A stretch of DNA of 64,000 nt. It comes from Takakia lepidozioides (taxonomy: Eukaryota; Streptophyta; Takakiopsida; Takakiales; Takakiaceae). Both the position numbers and the translations under genes were made by a program. A model generated the notes under the pieces. It made no database searches. It was not told the DNA's origin and saw only the letters and a list, made by a program, of their open reading frames with translations. The stretch is taken from assembly GCA_030704615.1 (NCBI GenBank), contig CM060731.1, forward strand, positions 72,022,756-72,086,755, read 5' to 3'. This document shows, in pieces, positions 1-11,810 of the stretch (positions are counted from its first letter, which is position 1; each line of letters opens with the position of its first letter).

Positions 1-480
1 GTTCCCTGTCTGCCGAATGCGCAATCCACGGCTATAGGCCCCCTTTTGCCTGTTCAGTCCGTGCGGTCATAGGCCCATGCCTATGAAAATGACGTGGCAT
101 GACGTGACGTGGCGTCGACCACACTGGCGAGCTCGGCTGACGTGGCATCAGACCCGTCAGCCAACGTGGCAAGAACTGCTGATGTGGCGTGAGCCTGTTT
201 GTGCTCACGCGCTCACACGCTCACGCTCACGCGGAAACATCCCCCCAACCGGGCATGTAGCTGCAGTGAAGGCTATAAGACAATGGGCGCTTGGCAGGGA
301 GCATCACTGCACTCTCGAGCACTGCAAGGTAATTCTTGGGTGTCTTTGTCCCGAGTTCCTATAAAGTACTTTGCCTCCACCGCCGCTTGCCAATCGGTGG
401 CTTGACCGCTACCCTCGCCCTCACAATTTTTGTTTTTGGTACTGGAGACATCAAATCATAGTGGTTCTTCGTTAAAGAGA
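1..480. repeat. G-box and GCTCAC-rich intergenic repeat
   Basis: No gene is visible here. The ACGTGGC core (G-box/ABRE type) occurs at 92-98, 107-113, 140-146 and 164-170, with a one-base variant at 181-188. It is followed at 203-232 by a run of GCTCAC/CTCACG units. Such cores bind bZIP factors when they lie in promoters, but no start codon of a convincing gene follows, so a regulatory role is unproven. The GTGAGC/GCTCAC word returns in several other intergenic stretches of the window. A decayed repeat or the edge of a transposon is equally likely. Confidence 0.4.
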
Positions 481-1224
481 CATAAGAGAGGACTCAAACA
501 GTTGGCTCGTGCAAAGAGACCACTTCCTACAAGTGAGACATCACCTCCCACTTGGGTTTGTGAGGAGAAGAAGTAGTGGTGGAGAGAATGTGCCAAATGA
601 GAGACAGTGTGGTGGTCCTGGCTTCAATGTGGGGTGTTATGGCAGTTTTTTGAGTCATGCGAAGGTGATTCCCATCGCGGGCTTCTTTATAAACACACAT
701 ATACCAATCCAAGCTTTGAGCTCAAGTATCGTCAAGTCCTTCTACCGAGGCCCCCCCATGAGTGCCTCTACCCAAGGCTTCAAAGGTATACCGGTTGGAC
801 TCCCTACATATCCGCTACAGTCACTTTGCCTCCAAACCGATAAAAGAACCAAATTGGAGCAGAGCCCTACATGTCCGGGAGGCAGGGACTAGGTCCAGGC
901 CCAGTGAAAACATCTCTATCATTAATAAAATCAGTGTCAAATTTAGTTTCCCACGTCTTAGGCTTGAACATGAAATTCACAAAATCTAGGTTTGTTTCTT
1001 CATTACATTCCATGTCAAACAGGTCAGTGTCCCAATCGGCCTCGTCATCCGAGTCCCCACCATACCCATCATCATCCTTAAAGAAGTCGTGAAAATCGTC
1101 AACCTCATCATGCTGCTGATATGAATAGAACAGGAACAAGCATAATTGACCAAAGCATATGTGTTGGGTTGCAAGTCCCCCAAAGCACACTACCCGGAAC
1201 TCGATGTTACTGGCAACACTCTGA

Positions 1225-1770
1225 AGTGTTTTTCTCTTGCCTTGCCATCCGCAAAGTAATGACCCGAGATAAGAATGAGGCCATACTCCGATGTTTTGCA
1301 TCTTGTGGACAAAGCCACTTTGGTGGTGGATCAAAGCAGTGCCAATTTTCATAAGCTTGGAAAGATTAGGTGGGCTTGTGATGAAACAGTTGATAGGTGC
1401 AAGAGCCGGAATCTTCAAAAAATGTTGATGGTTGATGAGGTCATGATCCGTTACAAGGGGAAGTACTATTTGTGCGATTAGGATGTGCATGCCTAAGAAA
1501 CCATGCAAGTGTGGCATAAAGGTACTATGTGCCTTGGCCGACTTGGATACTTCATATGTCTATGACTTTCGGTTTACTGTGGCAATACTGAAGGGGGGTC
1601 TGAGGGAGAAAAGTGAGGGTTATGATGTTGTGACCATGCTTGGCACATGATTTCATGGTTTGGGGCATGTCATTGTCACTGACAATTACTTCACCTCAGT
1701 TCAGCTTTTGTATGGCTTGGCCAAACTTGGCACTTGGGCCACTAGCACAGTAAGACTAAACAGAAAGTAG
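1225..1770 (+). pseudogene. piggyBac-like (DDE_Tnp_1_7) transposase fragment
   Basis: This is a decayed cut-and-paste transposase of the piggyBac type. In order, the plus-strand frames give a block FLAIRKVMTRD-like near 1235-1275, KLGKIRW followed by DRCKS near 1355-1410, MVDEVMIRYKGKYY near 1428-1475 (first catalytic Asp), MPKKPCKCGIKVLCALAD near 1488-1545, YVYDF near 1555, EGYDVV near 1616 and VTDNYFTSVQL near 1675-1710 (second catalytic Asp). The order and spacing match the catalytic core of piggyBac transposases. The reading frame shifts near 1480, and an in-frame TGA lies near 1648, so no protein can be made. The N-terminus and the terminal inverted repeats were not found. An acidic open frame on the opposite strand (867-1130) is probably fortuitous. 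Confidence 0.8.
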
Positions 1771-2513
1771 AGACGCTAATCCGTGAGCGGTGAGCTGGAA
1801 ATCGTGAGCCCATAATATAAATTATATATGATTATGAGCATGGATGGGTCGTCAAAACATTAAAAATGGGGACGTATTTCCGCGGATTACTGTATAGCGA
1901 CCCTATATCCGAGGAAGCCAAAAAATGACAATTCAACAATGACAAAAGTGTACTTCAAACTATACCAAAAGATTGGAACAGATGTACAAATGGAACACAT
2001 CGAGATCAATGAATGCATTTGGTTGACACTCATGTAAAGACAACAAATTGGTCATAAAAAGCAATGAATCAAAATATTAGAAGAGTCTTCCACTCCTTTC
2101 ATAGTTCTGAAGGATAAGATTTCTGGAGAAGATATGAATTGTTAGAGCACTATGTGTACAACCTAGAGGGCTATGTACAATATATCATGATAACAAACAC
2201 ACCGCCACAGACTCATCAATAGCACTACAAAAGAAGAATATTATGAAGTCATCGTATTTAATTTTTACACATCCCATATCATCATTCTAACTTTGATGAT
2301 TAAAATCCAAATAAAAACTCATACCCATATAGTGGACCAGAAAGACTAAATATTTATTTTATTTAGTTTTAAAATATCATTTTATCTCATTTCAATAAAA
2401 AAATTATTAAACTGATATGAAGATATAAATATAAATATCAATATATGATAGTATATATTCAAATTTAATCCTGATATCAGTATATATTATTCCAAAATAT
2501 ATCATATTCTTAT

Positions 2514-2772
2514 ACCCAGAATGAACACTGAGGGCACTGTTGTCTGAGATTCATGTTATCATGAAAACCTATATGCATCTGCTTATACCCGAAATGAACA
2601 CACTGAGGGCACTGTTGTCTGAGATTCATTTCGCCATGAAAATCCGTATGCGTTTGCTTATACCCGAAAGGAACACACTCATGTCAGATACTAGAGCTTC
2701 TCTAAAACTGATGCGCCTACGCATACCCTAGATGAAGGCATTTCGAACTGTATGCGCCTGTTCATACACTAA
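2514..2772. repeat. Tandem repeat, about 75 bp unit, two to three decaying copies
   Basis: The segment GAACACTGAGGGCACTGTTG occurs near 2522 and again (with an extra CA) near 2597. Each copy is followed by TGTCTGAGATTCAT and then by a stretch with CATGAAAA and CTTATACCC. The third and fourth copies become steadily more divergent, retaining only the TATGCGCCTG-like part. The surrounding DNA from 1780 to 5100 is AT-rich with no convincing gene. The unit was not recognised. Confidence 0.6.
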
Positions 2773-3104
2773 ATGGTCAAACCCCAGTTTTATTTAACAT
2801 GATCATCCTAAACTCTATGCGTATGGTCCACAACCTGCAGTGGCTACACTTGATAGTTCTACTCAGGCTTCGGGACAGATGACCATTTTGCCTCAACCAC
2901 CTACTGGTGTTAAGTCAACAAAACATCCTTTCGGGGCAGTATCGTTTCCATCTCTCATACTGGGCCCTACCACATGAAGAATGTTCCAACTCATTTCATT
3001 GAGATGGTCATGGCCTCCTCCATTGAGCAACATCCGGCCCTTGTAGGATTTGCTTGCAATCATCTCAAGGTGTACGGTTGTAGACCTCTTATGTCACTCA
3101 AAAA

Positions 3105-3260
3105 ATGTCCGCGGGAATAGGGGGTTCTTCTGTCGGAAGGCTACACGGTTATAGGTCATCCGATATTCAATATGTAATCCGTGGGAATAGGGGGTTATTC
3201 CATTCGTGAGCCTATGCTCACGAATACAAGCTCACACATCTAGGCTCACGGAATAGCATT
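3105..3260. repeat. Direct repeat plus perfect 10-bp hairpin
   Basis: A GGGAATAGGGGGTT word occurs near 3113 and again near 3183. Directly after the second copy, ATTCGTGAGC (3202-3211) and GCTCACGAAT (3216-3225) form a perfect inverted repeat around a 4-base loop, and two more GCTCAC words follow by 3245. No gene is attached. It may be the terminus of an unrecognised transposon. Confidence 0.5.
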
Positions 3261-5100
3261 CCTGAACAGAAAAGGTCTCCCTCCCTCTTTGGTATCCATG
3301 CAAAAATGTAAGATAGTCTACAAACAAGGTCAGTCATGGTGCAAGATACATGCTTCCAGGGAGTTAGTTGCAGTGTTGTGGTCATGGGACAAAAAAGGGA
3401 TTTCTATTAGGCCAACTTGTACGCCTTCCTCTCCAATGAATGTGAGATGTTTTGTGGGACATCAGAGAGAGTTAGCTTGCAGCTTCGTACAAAGAAGTGG
3501 TCGCATCTGTTGTTGTGTTGTGTTTTTTTTTTTTTTTTTTTTTTCCCTTTCCCCCTTATGGACACAGCAATGGTGAATGCATATATCTCGCATTCAGCCT
3601 ATGTCACCAAGATGGGTCGGAGGGCCATGAGCCATTTAAAATTTCAATTTGGCATTGGCATATGCATTGATAGTAGAAACCTGTACTAACAACATGGACA
3701 CCAGCAAGGATGTCTCTTGCACGTCTCTGTGTTGTATGCCATGTCTATGCTCACTATTACTGCCTTAGATGTGACGGCAACCATGTCTGCCTTGGTGCGT
3801 GCACACCGCAATGGATCGAGGTGACTTAATTATATTTTTGTGGTGTCTTCTTATGTTTCTCTTGCTTGTGTGTGTCAGTGTTCACTGAGATGGTGGGTTG
3901 TGTTGACAGATGTGGTGGTCGTGGTTGTGGAGTGCGTGTACGTGTGTGGCATGGGGTGTTTGTCTATGCTCTGTCAATTGTGTTGCTGCTTGAAGGGGTC
4001 GTGTTCAGTGTGTTTCCTTGCTGGTTGCCAAGCTGTGGTGCTCATGGGTGTGTACGGTACATGTTTTTGTGTTTTTTGTGGGTGGTTGAAATTTTTTGGG
4101 ACTGGGGCTAGTGCAGCTACTCGTGGTCTTGTTTTTGGGGTGATGCTTGCCGCTTTGGGGGGGACTGTATGCACAAAGGGTAGATTAGGGGGTTCAACTC
4201 CTCCTCAGTCGTGGGAAGTCGTTGCTAGCTTGGGGGTGGTGTAGGTGCTCACGACAAGCAAACATATACCCAAGAAGCAAGCAAGACGGTTGGCAGTTGG
4301 AGGTGGTAGGTTGCTGGTGGGTTGAAAGTGCTTGTGGGTTGAAACAACAAAACAAAGGGTTTCCTGGGGCCTTCTTTGGGGTGAACGGTTCCGGGCCCCC
4401 ATCATTTATCCATAAAATGATGACGTGGTCCTTTTTTTTGGGCCGGAAGTGTCTGTTGGCTACGACAATTTTTGGCCTCATGAGCTGGGATTCAAGGAAG
4501 GAATTCCCAGTAATGGAAATCTGTTTCAAGGTAGTGAGTAACCTAATCTGTATCTCTAATCTCTAATCTGTATCTGTAATGTATAGTATTTTTTACACCC
4601 CTATTTTTCCATACAAAGCAACCATTCTGAGATTTTGGAATTCGGCTCTGAAATTTTGGGCCAACATGCTCTAGATGCCACATGATCAGAATTGGGATGG
4701 CCTGTATGAATGAAAAATGAATGAAAAATCATCTTGGTAGGCCAAATGCTTGGTCAAACCATTTTTTGACTCAGAATTGGAGTACAGTAGAAATTTTGGG
4801 CTTGGATTTTTGTTATAATCTTCCTAATCACAGTCATACCACTTGAAATTTTTACAGCAGGTGCATGAAGTAGGTAAGTTAGGGTGACTTTCATAACAGT
4901 TCCTCCCTGTGGATGTTTGTCAACTGAGAAATATACCCTCATCCACGAGGGTATATTCCGTTTTGTAGTGGGTCCACCAAAAACGGGCTCGTCCAAATTT
5001 AATGAGTTTTTTTTAATATTTTTTTAAATTTAAATTATTAAAGGAAACCTGGGAGCGACTGCTCAATTCAGGCCCTTGAGGAGGGGGAAAAATTAACCCC
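3261..5100. other. Intergenic region without a recognisable gene
   Basis: The stretch contains a run of about 22 T at 3523-3544, a G/T-rich region at 3840-4240 whose open frames are compositional artefacts, and AT-rich DNA near 5000. No domain, splice structure or RNA gene was seen. Confidence 0.5.
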
Positions 5101-5252
5101 CTTTCAGATAAGCCATCAGGCACACAGGTGGGAAACCTCACCACCAGACCAGCCGGTCACGAACAATCCACACACCAGGCAAGGCAGCGGGTTTGAACCC
5201 CAAACCACCAGGGCGACACACTGTGCACTTACCAGCTGAGCTACCAGCTGAT
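5100..5252 (-). mobile_element. tRNA-derived SINE-like element
   Basis: Read on the minus strand, the segment has a tRNA-like head: an A-box-like GGTAGCTCAGCTGGTAAG near 5236-5219, then a B-box-like GGGTTCAAACCC near 5200-5188. This spacing matches an internal RNA polymerase III promoter. The sequence continues past the T-loop and no acceptor stem can be paired, so it is more likely a SINE head than a functional tRNA gene. No target-site duplication was identified, so the ends are approximate. Confidence 0.5.
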
Positions 5253-5796
5253 GTGCATGAGTTTCATTGGCGCGATTATGCTTTTAAACGAAAATTATTG
5301 TATGAAAATTCTTAAGATTAATTATAGTAATCTATTATAAGCAAAAATGATGAATGTTTGTCGGATGAGGACGTGGATGAACAGTGTTTGACTGACATTC
5401 CAGACGTTCGTCCGGTAGTATGTAACTGCGAGGCGGGCTCACGAGTGACGACACCTGTCAGGCCGAGCGTGGATACAGTGGCACATGACCGTTGTGTTTG
5501 AATGCCAGAGTTATGACATTCCATCAATGCCTGCCACAGCCCAGGCGCATGGATTCATCTGCTTGCCAGTCTGAGAACCTCCAGCGATGGATTGTGGCAG
5601 TGTGTTGTTTCCCGAGCATTTAGACAGTTTATTAGTTCCATAGCGTAAGGATTTTGTCTCTCTCTCTTGTCGTGATCGATCAGAGTCACTCTTGTTTCCT
5701 TCTCTTGCGGATGGCAAGCACTGACTTGATAGTCTTCCTCATCTGGTGAGAGCATGCACAAAGAGTTTATAGTGAAGGAGAAGACAGGAAATTGCG

Positions 5797-8595
5797 ATGG
5801 CCGTGCACCCATCTCCACTACTGGTGCAGGCTGTTGGCAAGGTACCCATCCTCTTTTTTACACACTCGGTCTTTGCAACGTGTCTCTCTTTTGTTTTGAA
5901 TCGAGAAAGTGGGATGCACTGGTGCGATCTCCCATCAGACTCCCACGATTAATTCCTCCGGGTTAAGCTATCACTGAACAGATTCGTAAAAGCAGGTCTG
6001 TTGTACACCAGAGTATCCAAGCGCAATTAGTTTCAGCTTGAACAGCGGTTTCCTCGGAATGGAAACAAGAACACATTCTTGAACAATGCGGGGCGGGACA
6101 TCCAAGAAGGCATTGGGTTTGGGAGGGTGCAGGTGGAACAGGTGGTTGCCCGCCTGCAGGAGATGCAGTACACTATCGCAGGGCTGCACGTCAGCCCTCG
6201 CTCCATGCAACGCACCCGCTACTGCCACCGTGATTCCATCACCAGGTCTCGCTTCTTTCCTGTATCAAATAAAGAGTTCTGCAGGACGTGCAGAATGGTT
6301 GATGTACGAGCGTTCACAAATAGTGCGCCTGAATGGGATGAGTAGAGGAACCATTTCTGTGTGTCCAGTGCTACTGCACGACATAACGTGTCTTCCGAAC
6401 CTGGCCCATAGTTTTGAAAAGCTTCACATTTGTGTTATGTTTGTGCATTGCTTGGAGGGATCTCTGAAATTGCAGACATACGGAACATGCAGAATGTCAG
6501 CTCCTCCGGCCTCCTAACTCTGCGCTGTAGTTTCCTGAGGATTTGAAGCAACTGGATTCAAGAGATGTTGGCCTTGCCTCAATTTTGTGGTTAGGATGGC
6601 TTGAGTGAAACTCAGTTAAACTCAATTACCAACAGCTTGTTAGCTGTATCCTTTCGGGGGTTGTGGCCATCGTGTAGCGCATGACGTACAAGTTAGGGGT
6701 TTGACAATTTATCTGCTGTACAGGATGCACAAGCCATCCGACTTTACTCCCAATAGGAGCTGCGTTTCCATGGAACGTCGAGGTATTGTTCTTTTGGCCA
6801 ATGGTATGTCTCATTTGTGAAGACATAACTTTCTCTATCGAGGGACTAAGAAACTGACTTGACCTGCAGAATCAATCTCACAGCCAAAGAAAGTTTTTAT
6901 CATGTATCGGTCTTGGAGGAGATGGGGGAAAAGTGTTTGGGTGGTTATCTAAAGAGGGTGCTGTCTGAGGAGGGTGTGGGGCGTATGGTAGGTGGATGGA
7001 GTCATTGGTCTTCGCCAGCCAAAGAAGTTCATGAAGTCGTTTCTGAGATTTTGATGGCCAGTAAGTTTGCCAAGGAGATCGCCACAGTACTAGCAAGCTC
7101 TCTCCAAGATACCCCTGACGCTAGGCCCCCTGTAAACATTGCACAGAAACCAGTCATGATGGGCTGCAAAGATGCAAGAAGAAAGGACACTCCATATCCA
7201 AGCAAGGCACTCTTAAGCAAAACCATGAGTGCCAAAAGAATTCCGGAAAAGGCCGTAAACAAATTCAGGGAAAGTCCTGCTGCCAACGCTAATGAAGCTG
7301 GCAATTATGGTGAGGCAAGGGAGACAAACAAGCGCAGCTATCAGTCCCCTTTATACAAGCGGAGAGCTATTGTAAATGTGGTGAGAGCATCGCCAGCACC
7401 AAATCAGATCACCCCAAGACCCAAGTACCGGTCTCCACCTGGCTGCAGTGTGATATCATGTAGCACAGACAAGAGGGCAAGATCTCAACATGTTTTGGAG
7501 AAGGAACAGGCTGTTCCAAAGGGATCCTCTGCGAAAATTGCCCGCGCACATGAATTTACTGATAAGCCAGTTGCACCCCGCAGGATATCCATGGAGGCAA
7601 CAGAGATCAGGAGCCTGCGAAAACCATGGAGGCTTACAAGTGCCAATGCTAGCAAGGCTGTCCTATTCACAAATCCAGTGTTTACTTCATCACCATCCCA
7701 GTCGCCTGCCAAGCCCTCTCGGCTGGCTTCGTCTGCTAAGACTCCCAAGCTTAAGGAATCGACAAGGAGGACAAAGAGCTGGCTAACTCGCCGAGTCTCC
7801 ATGGTAAGACCTGCGTCTGGAGAGATCACCCGGAAGCTTCTCTCGACTAGTCTTGCACCGGCCAAGTCCCTTCCCTCTCTCATTTCTAGGCTTCCTTCCA
7901 GGGGAAAAAGGATCGCAAGAGCTGTTGGGAACACTCCGCAGACGGACTCTGGTCCTCTGGTCACCAAGTCTCACATCAAATCAGGAGGGCCTTTACCACC
8001 ACCACCTGCCCGATATGCAGAGGTTGCATCACTGAACAGAACCACCGGCAACACACTGATGCCTCTGAAGACTAAGAAAAATGTTGGATCAGCCCCTGTG
8101 AGTGACAACGTCACCCAAGTGAGACAGGGCAGCAGGCATCTGAAACTAGTAGACAGTAACATCAAGTTGGGGCATTACAGTGAAAGACAGCACGCCAAAG
8201 AGATAGACAGTAGGGTGCAGAGTAATCTAGCCCCCAGTTGCAACAGTTCTGTTGACGTGAATGTGGAGCTTGGGCACGCAAAAGCCCCAGCTCCCTTCAA
8301 CGCTGCACGGGAAAGCGCTGGCAAGGAAAACGATCATGTATCTAGCTGTGCACCTGCTCGCATGTTTCGCTCGGGTGTTGGAGGCGTGGGGCTGCGGCAG
8401 AGATCTCTAGCTTCCTTTAAGGGGGAGGGGGCAGGGGCTGGCGAGACCCATGAGCAGACGCCTGGCTGTACACCTGCGGTTATGTTCCTGCGCAGCAAGT
8501 CTGCTGGACATGATCACTTAATCGCAACCAAAAGCAACACAGGTATGCACAGAGTACTCGACAGACCAGTGTACTTTACTGCCTTTGGTTGCTGA
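5797..8595 (+). CDS. TAN1: TANGLED1-like division-plane protein
   Basis: TANGLED is a basic, microtubule-binding protein that marks the cortical division site from the preprophase band until the phragmoplast arrives. Three exons join in phase: 5797-5841, 6133-6245 and 6870-8595, giving 627 residues. The first two join as LLVQAVGK then VEQVVARLQEMQYTIAG, followed by LHVSPRSMQ. This matches the conserved TAN N-terminus, a helical segment ending ERLQELQYTIAG and then LSPRS. Exon 3 has the second family block (VVSEILMASKFAKEIATVLA) and the third (KAVLFTNPVF). The rest is a Ser/Pro/Lys/Arg-rich low-complexity tail typical of this family. The start is the ATG directly before the conserved helix. 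A GTATGC near 8542 could be a further splice donor, so the last residues are uncertain. It is transcribed toward NRPD1. Confidence 0.82.
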
Positions 8596-11500
8596 TTCCC
8601 AGATGTAGTGTTCAGCTCCATAACCAGATACAACCACTCGGCTGAATTATAATCACACAGAAGTGCTTGAGGACGCGAGAGAGGGAGCCTTCGCTCATGC
8701 ATATGAGCCTTTTCTGCAGGGGCTATGTGACTTACTACATCATGATTTCCAGTATTCGTGTAATTGAATCACGGTGTGGTTTGCAGCAGGTTTATCCATC
8801 TTGAAGCGTGCAAAGGGGTGGGTAAGTGCTCAGACCAACAGAGAAAAGGCAGGGAGAGGACGCGACAAGACCGATGGAGGCACTACCGCCCGAGTTGTTG
8901 AAAGAGAGGAGAGAAGGGAGTTGGTGGACGTGAAATACATACGAGGAAGGCGACTTCTAAGGCACACACAGGTTGGGAGCGGTGTAGTAGAGAAGCCGGA
9001 GGGGGTGGACCTCGCTCAACTTCATCTCGTTGAGCAAGTGCTAATTACCACCAGACCAGAGCAGCAAACGTGATTGAATGAGATGTGGAGGGTTTCAACC
9101 TTTCCTCCCAAACCCGGAACCCTGAAAACAAAGACCAAGTAAGGTGATGGGATGACAGTACAGTTGTCCATAGACAGCAAAACCAAGTGAGATAAAGAGT
9201 TGAAAGGGGTGGGGTCCTGACTCCTGACCCATCAAATGATTTCATATATAATTTCTGAAAGAGATTCCGGTGGACGAAGGGGCTTAAGTGATTGGAAAGG
9301 GAGCCATAGGCTGCTTTTGCATTACAAACGCACCATGCATTTGGTGCAATTGGCAAAGCCTATATCTCCGTGAAGAGAAAGGAATTGGTCTGGAACTGTC
9401 ACTGCATTTCTATAGACTGAATTTATCAGGGCACCATGGAGAGGATATCCAATGGGCACCACAACAACGTGGAGTTTGTAAAATCTTCACTCATGTTCAT
9501 CTCTGCAAGCCTAATGAGCAATTGAGATGTTTGCTGTGATGTCCGTGCTCTGTGCACCTGAAGCTACATGGGGAATGGATTGTGGGTATTCTGCGGAGGA
9601 GGATCAAAAAGGGGGAGAGAAGAAAGGGAAGGAGCAACTGGAGGATTGAAGGGGTGAGATGTGGTTTTAATGAGCGCAAGGTTCAGAGTGTAATTTGATA
9701 TTGGTTAGAAAAGGGATGGAATGATGGAGGTTAGCCTGGCTAAAGGTACGCAGCAGAAGCTCCAGGCTCAAGATGACCAGTATGCCAAGCAAGTGCATGA
9801 TGTTTTCTGCTGAAATGATCTTGCTGTACTGTCCGGAGCATGCCACAGTGAATCTCTTCTTGCAGTCCTGCACCAATAGTGAATAAGCTGAAGTCAGCTT
9901 ACTGTAAGTGGATGATTGTGGATGACATCTCGAGTGACAATCTTGGTGCTCACAAATGTACCTATATCATTAAATGGGTCATGTTTGCTGAAGACACCCT
10001 CGCAAGGTTAACCTCAGTTTTGGCCAAACAATGTTGCTTTTTCAATCGAGTCAAGCTGAGAAAATAAGACAACCCACCAAGGTTCATGGTTGTGAATTCC
10101 ATGCCACAAGGTGGAACATAATGGGTACTTTTGGCAAAATGAATCCTCAAGTGAACGCAGTGTGCAGAGCGATGATCATTGTATCCAATGAAAGATACTT
10201 TTCCCATAGAGCTACTAGTCACTTCACCTCCTAAACCACGTCAATATATCCCAAAAGTGGAACTGCACAGGACGTCCATTAATCTACCACATTCCCTTGT
10301 TGATAACATGAGGACTACCTTGAAATTCTTGCTTGAAGTACTCCATTTCAATAGTTTCCTTGGGGGTCTCCACTCGTCCAAAAATGATGCGCAAATTGAC
10401 GATCCCAGCCATATCCTGAGGCTTCTGTAGCCCCATCAGGCAAAATCTGCATCACCAACAGAAAAAAATCAGCCAAATTGCAGCTGTAGTACAAAACAAT
10501 TTAACTCTCATTTGCAGCACATCATGGTTGTACAATCCTCATAACAGGCATAGCATATTAGGGAAATAACACAACCAAGTTAAAAGAAAGGAAGTATGCA
10601 AATATCGGGGCCTAAAGCAACATATAAAAAGAGCCACTTCCCCTACTGAGGGTAGGGTCAATGAAGAAAACTTTAATTCTTCTAAGTATGGTGGCTTTCA
10701 AGTTTGTGATGCAAACTGTGAAGCCAGTATCGTTTCAATCACTACTGTGTCCAGTGCCTTAATAGTGCTCATTAGGATACCAAAGCTTTGTCAACTTCCC
10801 AGTGCTATCAGGAAGTTCTTGGACACTCACACAATACAGGGAAAAAACATAATATGACTGCAAGCTCCCAAATGATATTAAGCATGGAGCGATTAAAGAT
10901 AAAAAAAGAAAGAACCAAACCAAAGGTTACGTAGTGTCCATAAGGGCCCCGACGGCCAGTGGAAAAAAGTAGAACAACAAGAAACCAGCTCAAACCTATG
11001 ACAGTGGTGGAAATTAAACAGTTGAGCTGAGTTAGAGAGACATTCTCTCTGTCTCAGGTAACTTTCCTAAGCCAGATTTAACTACCACATTCACATGCAT
11101 CTCATTCCAGCCCTGACCTGGAATATGTCTTCAATTGTTCATGTCAAGGCTTAGAACTTGCACTCGTTAGTAGAAGGGGAAGAATATGCTTTAGAGACTG
11201 GTTGGTAACTAGAGGGGATAGCTGTCTAGCATGATCAATCATAAAGCTTGTTTCAACACTTTTGCTTTGGAAATTGCTTCCAAGACAATAGAGGATGCAA
11301 TTAGCTAATAGGTAGAAGACAATTCTTCAGAAAGAACACTGTAACTTTGCGCCATATCTCAAACTGTAGGATATAATTTGATGTTCTCACCTGTCACCTT
11401 TGGTTCAATCTCAGGGGAGCAGCAGCTGTTGCACGACTGGCGAAAACCAACTCTCAGTGGGATGATATGCCCCTACTCAGCACTGATGATCACAGGCTGC

Positions 11501-11810
11501 AAAATGTGGCCCTCAACATGGTGACATTTCAGGCAAAAGCAGATAAGAAGAAAGAAAGGAGATAGAGAGAAAGGATGTCAGATCTACAGAGAGAAACTTG
11601 TGCAGCCACATCTTGAGACCTTCACCACCATGAGTGGGTCTCCAATGACCCTCAGGTGACCCTCTCCTTTGGAGAGGCTTGCAATGTGCTCTGTCCTGGC
11701 TCATCTTGCTTTTGCCACTTGTGGCATTTGTGAAGATGGATGAGCAGTCTGCCCCTTCCAAGCCTCGTGTCTGTAAGGAATCCCCACCATCACTCCTGGT
11801 GATGAAGGGA
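8596..11810. other. Region between TAN1-like and NRPD1, with one possible exon
   Basis: The two neighbouring genes converge here, so part of this stretch must be 3' untranslated sequence. The only coding-like piece is on the minus strand at 10319-10446, bounded by an AG acceptor and a GT donor. It has an open frame that includes GLQKPQDMAGIVNLRIIFGR and then ETIEMEYFKQEFQ. I do not recognise the family, and no partner exons could be joined to it. Other open frames here look random. Confidence 0.3.

Noticed and set aside
867-1517. 216-codon minus-strand open frame with an acidic stretch
   Set aside because: It lies antisense over the piggyBac core, and the rest of the frame has no family resemblance. 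The acidic part mirrors a simple codon pattern on the other strand.
3840-4244. 134-codon plus-strand frame rich in Val, Cys and Trp
   Set aside because: Composition reflects G/T-rich DNA. There is no domain, and similar frames appear in other readings of the same stretch.
7485-7967. 160-codon minus-strand frame inside the TAN1-like exon
   Set aside because: It is antisense to a well-supported coding exon and has no domain of its own.
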